From the NCBI RefSeq assembly GCF_001436315.1, contig NZ_AYZA01000019.1:191305-255304 (forward strand): DNA of 64,000 nt, read 5' to 3'. The notes under the pieces were generated by a model. That model was not told the origin of the DNA. It made no database searches and worked only from the letters and a program-made list of their open reading frames with translations. Numbering within the stretch: position 1 is the stretch's first letter; the number at the start of each line of letters is the position of its first letter. This document shows, piece by piece, positions 35,261-42,559 of the stretch. The position numbers and the translations under genes were made by a program. This stretch comes from Ligilactobacillus aviarius subsp. aviarius DSM 20655 (GTDB lineage Bacteria > Bacillota > Bacilli > Lactobacillales > Lactobacillaceae).

Positions 35261-35512
35261 ATGAGCTTGGAATTAATCACAGAAGAAGAGTTCATCAGGA
35301 AATATATTCCTGTTGAAACGAAAGAAAAGAAACAGGCTTTCGCTCGTAAGAAGCAAGATTGCTTGGATATGGGTTACACGGACGTATTTATCAAACCGTA
35401 TCACAATCAAATCTTTGTTAACGAAAGACGGTATCAAGATTTCTTGATTGAGAAATCACGGCGGAATTTTGAAGAAAGAAAAGCTGCTGCATTAAACGCA
35501 GCTAAATTTTAG
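35261..35512 (+). CDS. Hypothetical early phage protein (83 aa)
   Basis: The 83-residue charged protein has an EEEFIRKYIPVETKEKKQAF start and a basic helical C-terminus (EKSRRNFEERKAAALNAAKF). ATG 35261 has AAAGGAAG. No family is recognised; DNA-binding excisionase-like proteins of this size occur here, but no clear HTH is visible. Confidence 0.6.
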   Translation: MSLELITEEEFIRKYIPVETKEKKQAFARKKQDCLDMGYTDVFIKPYHNQIFVNERRYQDFLIEKSRRNFEERKAAALNAAKF

Positions 35513-35524
35513 GAGGTCATCGAA

Positions 35525-35719
35525 ATGAAGGTAAATTGGTTAGTCGTTGATACAGGGTTATGGGTCTACATCATCACGAGTTTGTTAAATGCTTCACTTG
35601 TTGCTTCTTGGGTAATGTGGTTAGCGATGATTTTACCGCTAATTCACGTTTGTAAGAAGAGCAACGATGAAATCAAAGAAAGGAAGATGTTGAATGATCG
35701 CACAAAAAAAGCCCGGTAA
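35525..35719 (+). CDS. Small membrane protein
   Basis: The 64-residue protein has two hydrophobic segments (about 5-25 and 27-41) and a charged tail DEIKERKMLNDRTKKAR. AGGAGGTC precedes ATG 35525. It overlaps the next gene by 26 bp. Function unknown. Confidence 0.6.
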   Translation: MKVNWLVVDTGLWVYIITSLLNASLVASWVMWLAMILPLIHVCKKSNDEIKERKMLNDRTKKAR

Positions 35720-36008
35720 TACCGAGCCAAATATTATGACAAATGATTTTAACAGTTCTAATTATTTCAAAAAAGTACACCAAATTCAAGTGTTTCGTAG
35801 AGAATTGCCATTAATTTTAGAACGTAATCCGTTAGAACAACGCATTGAGTTGTTAGAAAAGATGATACCTAAGATTGAAATTGAGCAAATGGCAATCTTT
35901 GCAAGACAACTTCAAGACGCATATATCGCAGTTTGGTATTCAGAGAATGCGGGAGGAAATCTATGGAAACGGAAGAAGTTATCCAAAAAGCGAATCGAAT
36001 CGCATTAA
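35694..36008 (+). CDS. Hypothetical early phage protein (104 aa)
   Basis: The 104-residue mostly helical protein (LPLILERNPLEQRIELLEKM around 38-57) has an SD AAAGGAAG inside the previous gene. It overlaps both neighbours, as is common in compact early operons. No family recognised. Confidence 0.6.
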   Translation: MIAQKKPGNTEPNIMTNDFNSSNYFKKVHQIQVFRRELPLILERNPLEQRIELLEKMIPKIEIEQMAIFARQLQDAYIAVWYSENAGGNLWKRKKLSKKRIESH

Positions 36009-36280
36009 AACTTTATGGCTGGTATGAAGACGTTGTTATGATCCCGTTTCAAAAGAACTTACATAGCAGCGAAGAAACGATAACAATTGCTATGCAGCAT
36101 AAAAGAAAAGAATTTATTTATCAAAAGCGACGTGAAGATGAGATAAATAAATTCTTTGATGATTTGAAAAAGTATTGTAATAGGTCTCCGCAAGTTAGTT
36201 ATTCATTTGCACAATTCGGAACAACGCATTGTGGGACTGATACTAATACGATTTTAGTTGGTTTTCATATCGATGTTTGA
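35963..36280 (+). CDS. Hypothetical early phage protein (105 aa)
   Basis: ATG 35963 follows GGGAGG at good spacing; the frame extends upstream to 35933 but without a ribosome site. The 105-residue protein is helical with a METEEVIQKANRIALKLYGW opening. Its 3' end overlaps the convergent minus-strand gene (ending 36254) by 27 bp. No family recognised. Confidence 0.6.
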   Translation: METEEVIQKANRIALKLYGWYEDVVMIPFQKNLHSSEETITIAMQHKRKEFIYQKRREDEINKFFDDLKKYCNRSPQVSYSFAQFGTTHCGTDTNTILVGFHIDV

Positions 36281-36499
36281 AATAAACCAAAAATTGCGTG
36301 GAAACATCGATTCTTTACCGTAGGAATCTTTAACTATGTAGTTTTTAATTTCTTGCGAAATTAAATCATTTGATTCGATTAGATCGTAACCACTAAAAAT
36401 TTTTTCAGAACCATCGTGATAGATACACGATAATGATTCGACATTATCCACGATTTTAGTGATTCCTCCATGTACAGATTGAAAACATAAAGTTAACAT
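36254..36499 (-). CDS. 81-residue minus-strand phage protein
   Basis: ATG 36499 is preceded by an ideal AAAGGAGGTG. The protein begins LTLCFQSVHGG and contains FWFISNID near the end; no family recognised. It is unrelated in sequence to the other minus-strand gene (35043-35204). However, both share the same promoter/leader and the same orientation against the early operon, pointing to a common expression cassette. Confidence 0.65.
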   Translation of the reverse strand: MLTLCFQSVHGGITKIVDNVESLSCIYHDGSEKIFSGYDLIESNDLISQEIKNYIVKDSYGKESMFPRNFWFISNIDMKTN

Positions 36500-36537
36500 T
36501 TTTTCACCTCCTTTCAAAAGGAGATAGCTCAATTATA
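36500..36537 (-). promoter_or_regulatory. Leader with -10 element and hairpin-masked SD for the 81-residue gene
   Basis: On the minus strand: TATAAT (36532-36537) 33 nt before the start, then CTCCTTT-TG-AAAGGAG, a perfect inverted repeat that overlaps the GGAGG. Spacing to start codon is identical to the leader at 35205-35242. Confidence 0.55.
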
Positions 36538-36560
36538 CAAGAAAGGACAGAGTAAAAACT

Positions 36561-37403
36561 ATGACAAATGAATTGACAGAAACAACAATCAACGTTGAGA
36601 TGGGAACACCGGAAATTAAAATCACAAACAAAGAAAAACTTGACGCATTAGTTAACGCAGTAGTGAAGAAATATTCCGGAATTGTTGTCACGAAAGACAC
36701 ATTAAAAGAGTGCAAGAAAACATTGACCGAGCTTCGTAAATTAAGCAAGGAATTAAACGCTAAGCGCCTTGAAAAACAACGTGAATATGAAACTCCAGTC
36801 AAGAAATTTAAATCGCAAATTGACGCTTATATCAACCAAATCAACGATGTTATTTCAGACATCAAGCAAGGTACAGACGAATTTGAAGAAAAGCGCAAAG
36901 TTGAAAAACAAACCGCAATTCAGAATTTGATTAACGAAATGGCTGTTAATTATGGCGTTGACCCTGAAACGATTGAAATTGATAAAAAGTGGCTTAACAA
37001 ATCAATCACGATGAAGAAAGTTGCGGAAGAAATCAGCAACAAGATGAAAGAACAGCAACGCCTTGATGATGATTGGAAAATCATTAAGAAATACGCACAA
37101 GACAAAGGAATGTTGGCAGATCATTACCAAACTTATATTGGTGTTTTTTCGGCGTTTGAAATCGAAAAGATGATTGATGAAGACGCCGACAAGAAAGCGG
37201 CACAGGAACGTGAAGCAGTTAAGGAAAAGCAACTCGATTCCACTATTGATAAAGAAACCGGCGAAATTAAACAAGCCATTCAGCAAGTTACTTTCACGAT
37301 TAAAGGAACGGAAGAACAGCTTAATGAAGTTGCTTCTTATCTTAAAAATAGCGGTGTTGAAATTGTATCAGCTTCGAACCGCGAAACAGTGATTGGAGGT
37401 TAA
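36561..37403 (+). CDS. DUF1351-family phage protein
   Basis: The 280-residue protein is highly charged. A long coiled-coil region (about 45-115, KKTLTELRKLSKELNAKRLE and following) precedes a middle segment with IDKKWLNKSITMKKVAEEI, as in the DUF1351 family. The C-terminal 60 residues resemble the end of the same family (TFTIKGTEEQLNEVASYL). DUF1351 genes are consistently next to phage single-strand annealing proteins, as here, and are probably recombination accessories. AAAGGACAG precedes the ATG. Confidence 0.82.
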   Translation: MTNELTETTINVEMGTPEIKITNKEKLDALVNAVVKKYSGIVVTKDTLKECKKTLTELRKLSKELNAKRLEKQREYETPVKKFKSQIDAYINQINDVISDIKQGTDEFEEKRKVEKQTAIQNLINEMAVNYGVDPETIEIDKKWLNKSITMKKVAEEISNKMKEQQRLDDDWKIIKKYAQDKGMLADHYQTYIGVFSAFEIEKMIDEDADKKAAQEREAVKEKQLDSTIDKETGEIKQAIQQVTFTIKGTEEQLNEVASYLKNSGVEIVSASNRETVIGG

Positions 37404-37407
37404 GGAC

Positions 37408-38109
37408 ATGACCGAAACAAAATCGAAGCGTGCAGAAATTTTTGAAAAACTATCGGCGGTTGATGTTGCACCACTAATTAAGAAGAAAAACGGACTTGAT
37501 TATTTAAGTTGGGCGAATGCATGGGCGGTGTTAATGGAATATTATCCGAACTCAACTTATCAAATTAAGGAATTTGACGAAGTTCAATTCGATAAGCAAA
37601 CCGGGACATAGCAACCAACTGGACGGAAACTTGACTATCTCAAAACAGACGCCGGCGTTGAAGTGGAAGTTGAAGTCAATATTGACGGCGAAACATTCGG
37701 ACAGAAGCTTTATGCAATGGACTTTCGGAACAAAGCAATCAAAGAACCAACGTACGTTGAAATCAACAAAGCACAGCAACGTTGCTTGGTCAAAGCAATC
37801 GCAATGGCTGGTTTAGGCTTGAACCTGTATCAAGGCGAAGACCTACCGACAGGGGAAACAATCAAGCGAAATGGTATCAGCAAAGAACAGCAAGAAGAAC
37901 GTCAGAAATTAGGTGTTAAGAAAGCCGCTTATTTCTCACTTCTAGCGCAAGTTTCCAAAGCCACGGGAAAAACACCGGACGAGCTTAAAAAACTCGCTGG
38001 CGAACGTGTCAACGCCGAATACGCCGGTTCTCAATTAAGTGTGTTGGAAACATACGAATATGGCATTAAAGCTCTCCAAGATATTCTTGCAGAAAGTAAG
38101 GCTGGATAA
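37408..38109 (+). pseudogene. DUF1071 (Sak3-like) single-strand annealing protein, interrupted by amber codon
   Basis: From ATG 37408 (SD TTGGAGG) the frame shows the DUF1071 pattern: KLSAVDVAPLIKKKNGLDYL, SWANAWAVLMEYYPNSTY. It then hits TAG at 37609-37611. The same frame continues without shift as QPTGRKLDYLKTDAGVEVEV, then YVEINKAQQRCLVKAIAMAG and LNLYQGEDLP to the stop at 38107-38109. The total is 233 codons if read through. A TGG (Trp) to TAG change is the simplest explanation. There is no credible restart site downstream. The protein would anneal homologous single strands during phage replication and recombination. Family naming is from memory. Confidence 0.8.
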
Positions 38110-38759
38110 TGTTTGGACGTTTGCTAAAAGTACAAGGAAACAAAGTTGAGATTGAACTCGATGATGAATTTGATTTCAACAAGGTTGAACGGTTTGCCAA
38201 TGGTAAGCAACCAGTGGTGGAGCTCAACGTCAATGACGGAAGAACAATCACGCCTGACCAACGAAAGAAGGTTTGGGCTTTACTCAATGATTTCTGCCGG
38301 TACACAGGTTATTCACTTGATGAAGCTGAAATCTTGTTCAAGTCATTAACTCGCAGCAAGTACAACATTGAACCATTCAGCTTGTCTGATTGTTCAGTAA
38401 CAACGGGCTGTCTGATGATTGAAGCCATTCTTGAGTTCTTGTTTGATAACGATATTCCATTTCAAACGAAGACTTGGGACGCTATTCCGAGCTGGTTTAA
38501 AAAACAGTCGCTTTGTTTAAAGAAAAGAATTTGCGTAATCTGTGGAAAGCCTGCAGATAGAGCACACGTTCACGCCGTTGGAATTGGTCGTAATCGTTCA
38601 AAAATTAGTAATAAAGGAAATTACGTAATGTCATTATGCCGAGTTCATCATCTAGAACAACATTCACTTGGACTAAAAACTTTTATAGAAAAGTATCACA
38701 TTAAACCTATCAAGGTAACGAGAGATATAGCGAAAGAAATCGGGTGGAAATATGAATGA
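38109..38759 (+). CDS. Putative HNHc nuclease (phage replication region)
   Basis: The 216-residue protein has an N-terminal beta-rich half resembling NinB/recombination-associated proteins (ITPDQRKKVWALLNDFCRYTG around 47-67). The C-terminal zinc/HNH half carries CVICGKPADRAHVHAVGIG, then MSLCRVHHLEQH. It belongs to the 'putative HNHc nuclease' group common beside SSAP genes in Lactobacillales phages. The start overlaps the upstream stop as TAATG, so it depends on translation of the broken recombinase gene's distal part or on its own initiation. Confidence 0.82.
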   Translation: MFGRLLKVQGNKVEIELDDEFDFNKVERFANGKQPVVELNVNDGRTITPDQRKKVWALLNDFCRYTGYSLDEAEILFKSLTRSKYNIEPFSLSDCSVTTGCLMIEAILEFLFDNDIPFQTKTWDAIPSWFKKQSLCLKKRICVICGKPADRAHVHAVGIGRNRSKISNKGNYVMSLCRVHHLEQHSLGLKTFIEKYHIKPIKVTRDIAKEIGWKYE

Positions 38760-39294
38760 AAAGTGGAAAGATATTCCAGGCTTTGAAGGGGTTTACCAAG
38801 CGTCAAACTTAGGACGTGTAAAGAGTTTTCCTCACAAAATAAATATTCCGAATAAACATTGCAACAACACAGCTTATTCAAGAGAAAAAATTCTTAAACA
38901 AAGGCAGACGCAAGACGGATATAAGCAAATTAGTCTAAAAGGGAAAACGTATAAAGTTCATAGATTAGTGTTATCAGCTTTCTCAGGCAAACCGCTTGAC
39001 TATCCGCTGCAGGTTAATCATAAGGACGAAAACGTGCAAAACAACAACATCGAAAATTTAGAATGGTGCACTCCAAGCTATAACGTAAATTACGGAAATA
39101 GGAATAAGAAAGTATCTGAAAAGTTAGGAGTAAGGGTTAAAGCAGTTTCGAGTAAAGGGGAAATTCGTTATTTCAAAAGTCAATCCGAAGCAGGAAGAGT
39201 TCTTGGACTTAGGCGTAACCACATATCAGAAATTGTAAACGGAAAAAGAGAAACATGTAATGGCTGGCATTTTGAAAAGGTGGTAAGCGAATGA
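38752..39294 (+). CDS. Free-standing HNH homing endonuclease with NUMOD4
   Basis: The 180-residue protein has a NUMOD4 domain (WKDIPGFEGVYQASNLGRVKS, residues 5-25), the HNH_3 nuclease core (VNHKDENVQNNNIENLEWCT, about 92-111), and a NUMOD1-type helix (SQSEAGRVLGLRRNHISEIV, about 141-160). It is a selfish nuclease gene wedged between replication genes by short overlaps at both ends (8 bp and 4 bp). No intron is evident. Confidence 0.93.
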   Translation: MNEKWKDIPGFEGVYQASNLGRVKSFPHKINIPNKHCNNTAYSREKILKQRQTQDGYKQISLKGKTYKVHRLVLSAFSGKPLDYPLQVNHKDENVQNNNIENLEWCTPSYNVNYGNRNKKVSEKLGVRVKAVSSKGEIRYFKSQSEAGRVLGLRRNHISEIVNGKRETCNGWHFEKVVSE

Positions 39295-40028
39295 GCAACG
39301 TAAAACGTTATGAGAAAAATAATTTCACAATCACTGACAATAAGCTAATCAAAGATGACCGCTTAAGCTGGAAAGCTCGGGGAATTTTTCAATACTTATG
39401 GGCAATGCCTAGCGATTGGAATTTTTACGTTGATGAAGTTGCTAAGCATTCCAAAAACAGCGTTGGAGCTTTACAAAGTGGACTTTCAGAACTCGAAAAG
39501 TTTGGATATTTAAAACGGATAAGGCTTCACGGAAAAGACGGTCATTTCAGCAGAATGGCTTGGGAACTTAGTGATACCGGCGATTTCACCATCAACCCGG
39601 AAAACCATTCAATGGAAAACACCATCAATGGGAAAAACCATCGAATGGGAAATCGCCCACTACTAAATACTAATAATACAAATAAAAAAGAAACACTAAA
39701 TAAAAAGAATACTAAAGATATATTGTCGAGTTCACACTCGACCGCAGTTCCTGAAATCATTGATTATCTCAATTCCAAGATTGGAACTCATTATCGAGCA
39801 ACTACTCGGAAAACTCAATCGCTGATTAAAGCTCGTATGAATGAGGGCTTTACTGTTGATGATTTCAAAATCGTTATCGATAACAAGGCAGCTGAATGGA
39901 GTAAGGACGAACGTATGAGTAAGTATCTAAGACCTGAAACATTGTTTGGTACAAAGTTTGAAAGTTATCTGAACCAACAAAGCAGAGTTGGAAAAGCCGA
40001 ACCGGTTAATGATTTCAACTTTGACTAG
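39291..40028 (+). CDS. Phage replisome organiser (replication initiation protein)
   Basis: The 245-residue protein has an N-terminal winged-helix domain (FTITDNKLIKDDRLSWKARG, then YLWAMPSDWNFYVDEVAKHS) and a conserved C-terminal domain (about 155-230, IIDYLNSKIGTHYRATTRKT..., WSKDERMSKYLRPETLFGTK). The latter is typical of phage replisome organisers. Its linker (about 100-120) is encoded by the iteron array, so the gene contains its own origin. It is followed by a DnaC-like loader, completing an initiator-loader pair. Confidence 0.9.
   Translation: MSNVKRYEKNNFTITDNKLIKDDRLSWKARGIFQYLWAMPSDWNFYVDEVAKHSKNSVGALQSGLSELEKFGYLKRIRLHGKDGHFSRMAWELSDTGDFTINPENHSMENTINGKNHRMGNRPLLNTNNTNKKETLNKKNTKDILSSSHSTAVPEIIDYLNSKIGTHYRATTRKTQSLIKARMNEGFTVDDFKIVIDNKAAEWSKDERMSKYLRPETLFGTKFESYLNQQSRVGKAEPVNDFNFD
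39588..39725 (+). other. Phage replication origin: iterons plus AT-rich unwinding region
   Basis: Four units of a 16-17 bp repeat ACCAT(T)C(G)AATGG(G)AAAA begin at 39588, 39604, 39621 and 39637; the first is divergent. They are followed by a roughly 70-bp strongly AT-rich stretch (39654-39725). Location inside the replisome organiser gene is standard for Lactobacillales phages. Confidence 0.75.
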
Positions 40029-40040
40029 GAAGGAGTAAAC

Positions 40041-40841
40041 ATGCAGAATGCTTTTGATAACTTAGCAGGAAAAAAGATTGTTGACCCGAAAACAGGGAAT
40101 GAATATCAGATACCTATTTTAACAAGAGAACAAGGGCTTGCTGCTTCCAAAGCAAAAGAACAGGAGCAGGTTAATAGGTATCTTAAACGACTGCCTGAAC
40201 AGTTCGTCAGGGAAAATTCAATGCTTAATGAGTATGACGTATTAGAACGCAGTTTCGGAAAACTTGAAAGAGTATCTGATGAATTTGTTGAAATCACAAA
40301 GCAAGTTAAACAAATTGCGGAAGATTTCAAAGCCGGCAAACGATACAACGTGTTATTTCAAGGAAAACAAGGGCGAGGGAAAACAACCCTTGCAGCGTGT
40401 TTGATTAATGACGTTGTTCACAACAGTAAAAAGCCAACGATGTGCGCCATTGTAAACGCAACGAAAATTGGAAACTTAGTTAATACCTATGATGACGCTA
40501 GGGCAGAAAAAGAACGTAAGAAATCAGATTTTGAAGTATTTATTAAACGTTTCAAAGAAAAATGCGACATCTTAGTGATTGATGATTTAGGGAAAGAAGC
40601 TAATTTGCAAACCGAAGAACGGGAAGCAAATAACTTAATTCAAAGCGCATGGTACAGAATTGCGGATATTTCGTTGAGAAAAAACAAGGCTGTGGTAATC
40701 ACAAGCAATTTTTCAACCGCTGAATTAAATCACATGTATAATTCAGCAACCTTAAGTCGTTTGTTTATGGGAGCAAGAAATCACAGTATCACATTTAATG
40801 GAGAACGCATTGGAGATTACAGACAGAGGACTGAGGCATAA
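40041..40841 (+). CDS. DnaC-like helicase loader ATPase
   Basis: The 266-residue AAA+ protein has Walker A GKQGRGKTT (about residues 109-117), Walker B ILVIDDLGKE (about 177-186), and sensor-1 VVITSNF. The N-terminal 95 residues would contact the host replicative helicase. It loads the helicase at the origin opened by the preceding gene product. AAGGAG precedes ATG 40041. Confidence 0.92.
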   Translation: MQNAFDNLAGKKIVDPKTGNEYQIPILTREQGLAASKAKEQEQVNRYLKRLPEQFVRENSMLNEYDVLERSFGKLERVSDEFVEITKQVKQIAEDFKAGKRYNVLFQGKQGRGKTTLAACLINDVVHNSKKPTMCAIVNATKIGNLVNTYDDARAEKERKKSDFEVFIKRFKEKCDILVIDDLGKEANLQTEEREANNLIQSAWYRIADISLRKNKAVVITSNFSTAELNHMYNSATLSRLFMGARNHSITFNGERIGDYRQRTEA

Positions 40842-40844
40842 GAC

Positions 40845-40943
40845 ATGATAGAAGATTTTGATAAATGGGCTAGTATCTCGGAAAACAGAGACTTGTTGTA
40901 CGAAATCTTAGATAAAGAATACCCAGAATTAAAGGAGGAGTAA
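40845..40943 (+). CDS. 32-residue acidic phage peptide
   Basis: ATG 40845 to TAA 40941-40943. An acidic helix (ENRDLLYEILDKEYPELKEE). Its last codons double as the AAAGGAGGAG ribosome site of the next gene. SD for itself (GAGGC) is weak; translation is probably coupled to the loader gene ending at 40841. Confidence 0.45.
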   Translation: MIEDFDKWASISENRDLLYEILDKEYPELKEE

Positions 40944-40945
40944 AC

Positions 40946-41185
40946 ATGATAGGACTTGAACAACAACTTGAAATCCTTGACAGTGCTTTGGAAGAAGCTA
41001 ACACACAAGATCAATTTGTTCAGTTAATTCAAACTGCAACAATGACGCTTCAAAAAGCGATTGACGTTTCAAAGTTTGAATTCGTTGACGGAACTGACGA
41101 AAAGCATTTTGAAAGTCATCTTTCGCCAATCATTAAGCAAATTGATGATATGTACGATTGGGCGATTGGAAAAATGAAACCTTAA
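40946..41185 (+). CDS. Hypothetical phage protein (79 aa)
   Basis: The 79-residue acidic helical protein (LEQQLEILDSALEEANTQDQ...) is preceded by a very strong GGAGGAG. No family recognised. Confidence 0.6.
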   Translation: MIGLEQQLEILDSALEEANTQDQFVQLIQTATMTLQKAIDVSKFEFVDGTDEKHFESHLSPIIKQIDDMYDWAIGKMKP

Positions 41186-41199
41186 ATGGAGATGAGACG

Positions 41200-41379
41200 A
41201 TGAAAGCCGAAGATCGAAAGCAAATCATGCTTTTTAAAAAGAATATTGATGAACATATGCAAGATTTTGAACAAGACATTGATTCACCGGTTAATGCGTA
41301 TGATGACGCTTGTAAAGCAAGAATGGCAATTAACGAAATGATTCATCTATTCAAAATTCAAGGATATGTTGAAGATTAA
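41200..41379 (+). CDS. Hypothetical phage protein (59 aa)
   Basis: From ATG 41200 (SD GGAGATGAG) the 59-residue acidic helical protein ends at 41377-41379. This is three bases before the first closing stem of the large structured RNA region. The frame is open to 41158 but lacks a ribosome site there. No family recognised. Confidence 0.55.
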   Translation: MKAEDRKQIMLFKKNIDEHMQDFEQDIDSPVNAYDDACKARMAINEMIHLFKIQGYVED

Positions 41380-41381
41380 TC

Positions 41382-41460
41382 TAGGACAGTTTAGGCGGTG
41401 CAACTCCGCCACTAGATGTTGCCGCATTCTGTCAGAGCGGCTAAAAGAACTTTAGTCCTA
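41382..41460 (+). ncRNA. 5' multibranch domain of the structured RNA
   Basis: TAGGAC (41382-41387) and AGTT pair with AACT and GTCCTA (41455-41460). Inside are GGCGG/CCGCC (41394-41410) and GCCGC/GCGGC (41421-41441); the latter's loop contains TGTCAGA. Confidence 0.65.
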
Positions 41461-41561
41461 TTTCTCCTCTTAATTGGTTTTAGAAAAGATATATATGCAC
41501 GTTTAATTAATCTGACAGAGTCCTGTATGGTTTCCGAAGTTCGAGTCTTCGGCAGGGCTTT

Positions 41562-41639
41562 GCAGCCTTTGAGATACGGGCTGCCAAATTTAAATTTAGG
41601 AGATGAAAAATCTCCATAAAAAGTCTTTGCTGTATCTCA
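41562..41639 (+). ncRNA. H-type pseudoknot 1
   Basis: Stem GCAGCC (41562-41567)/GGCTGC (41579-41584) has the loop segment TGAGATAC (41570-41577), which is fully complementary to GTATCTCA (41632-41639). Confidence 0.6.
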
Positions 41640-41662
41640 ACTCAAAAAATTTATACTCCTGA

Positions 41663-41729
41663 CTTAACGACTGTCAAAGGTCGTTGAGCCTTTGCAGGTT
41701 TTAAGGTGTACCTGCTAAAAAAATACACC
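41663..41729 (+). ncRNA. Hairpin of the repeated type (copy 1) plus pseudoknot 2
   Basis: CTTAACGAC/GTCGTTGAG (41663-41688) has loop TGTCAAAG. Next, GCAGG (41694-41698)/CCTGC (41711-41715) contains GGTGTA, complementary to TACACC (41724-41729). Confidence 0.65.
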
Positions 41730-42007
41730 GGTCTAATACATGTGGTTAGGGAATGCAACCACAACCAAAATTTATACAGAAGAGAGATGAAAAATCTCCT
41801 TTAAGTGCTTATTCTTATCGCATTCCACAACGGATATTGAGTCATCAACTTTTAAGCCGGCGGATCGCTTAGGAAGTGCAAGCGAACCGTAAGAAATGAA
41901 ATCAAAACATGAAAGTGAAGTGAGAAAGCAACTCTCAATCAATATTAATCAGCGCTTCAACCAAAATTGAATATTTACAACCTAAAAAATTTTCCAATAT
42001 CGAGAGT

Positions 42008-42057
42008 CTGCTAGTTGTCAGAGGCTAGCAGGTTATTCCGGGAAGTGATTCTCGGAA
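42008..42057 (+). ncRNA. Hairpin of the repeated type (copy 2) plus GNRA hairpin
   Basis: CTGCTAGT/GCTAGCAG (42008-42031) has loop TGTCAGAG. It is followed by TTCCGGGAA/TTCTCGGAA (42036-42057), closed by a GTGA tetraloop. Confidence 0.65.
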
Positions 42058-42088
42058 CTATTCATACTAACCTATTTGTCTTTTTCGA

Positions 42089-42134
42089 CTTGTCAGCTTT
42101 CATCGGCTGGCAAGCCTTTGCGGGAAACCGCAAA
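42089..42134 (+). ncRNA. Hairpin of the repeated type (copy 3) plus GNRA hairpin
   Basis: CTTGTCAGC/GCTGGCAAG (42089-42114) has loop TTTCATCG. Then TTTGCGG/CCGCAAA (42117-42134) is capped by GAAA and followed by a run of A. Confidence 0.65.
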
Positions 42135-42185
42135 AAAATATAACACAAGAGGGTTATCTCCCTTCAAACTCTCTTAACAAGCAGG

Positions 42186-42239
42186 CTTGCTGATTGTCAA
42201 AGGTCAGTAAGTCATTCAGCGAGAAACAAAGTGAGCTGA
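42186..42239 (+). ncRNA. Hairpin of the repeated type (copy 4) plus second hairpin
   Basis: CTTGCTGAT/GTCAGTAAG (42186-42211) has loop TGTCAAAG, identical to copy 1. It is followed by TCAGC/GCTGA (42216-42239). Confidence 0.65.
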
Positions 42240-42559
42240 TTAGTTTCAAGCTGATACCAATTCAAAAAGAAAGAAGGGAAACTTTCTTTCCGTTAATTTC
42301 GTAAACAACATCAGCTCACATATTCTGACACGCTGTTTTTTGTTCTGTGGTCGAAATTAATGCCGTAGAACGGTTTTAAAAGAAAAGAGGTGGAATTATA
42401 CCGAAAGAAACTAAAAACGCTTAGAAGCGAAAATACAGCATAAGAGATTTTAATTTGTACTTTGAAAAATGAATAACGCAAAACTCACAACTTACCTTAT
42501 GATTTTCCGCTATTCGCTTTTCAAAATTTCCTTTTATAGAAAATTTATAAACTTCCAGG

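Noticed and set aside
41382..41460. Possible full tRNA at the start of the RNA block
   Set aside because: The closed domain has two GC-rich hairpins but no T-loop consensus, no anticodon arm of the right size and no acceptor geometry.
41416..41619. A 67-codon open frame inside the structured RNA block
   Set aside because: No ribosome-binding site, no recognisable protein pattern, and it runs across several strong hairpins.
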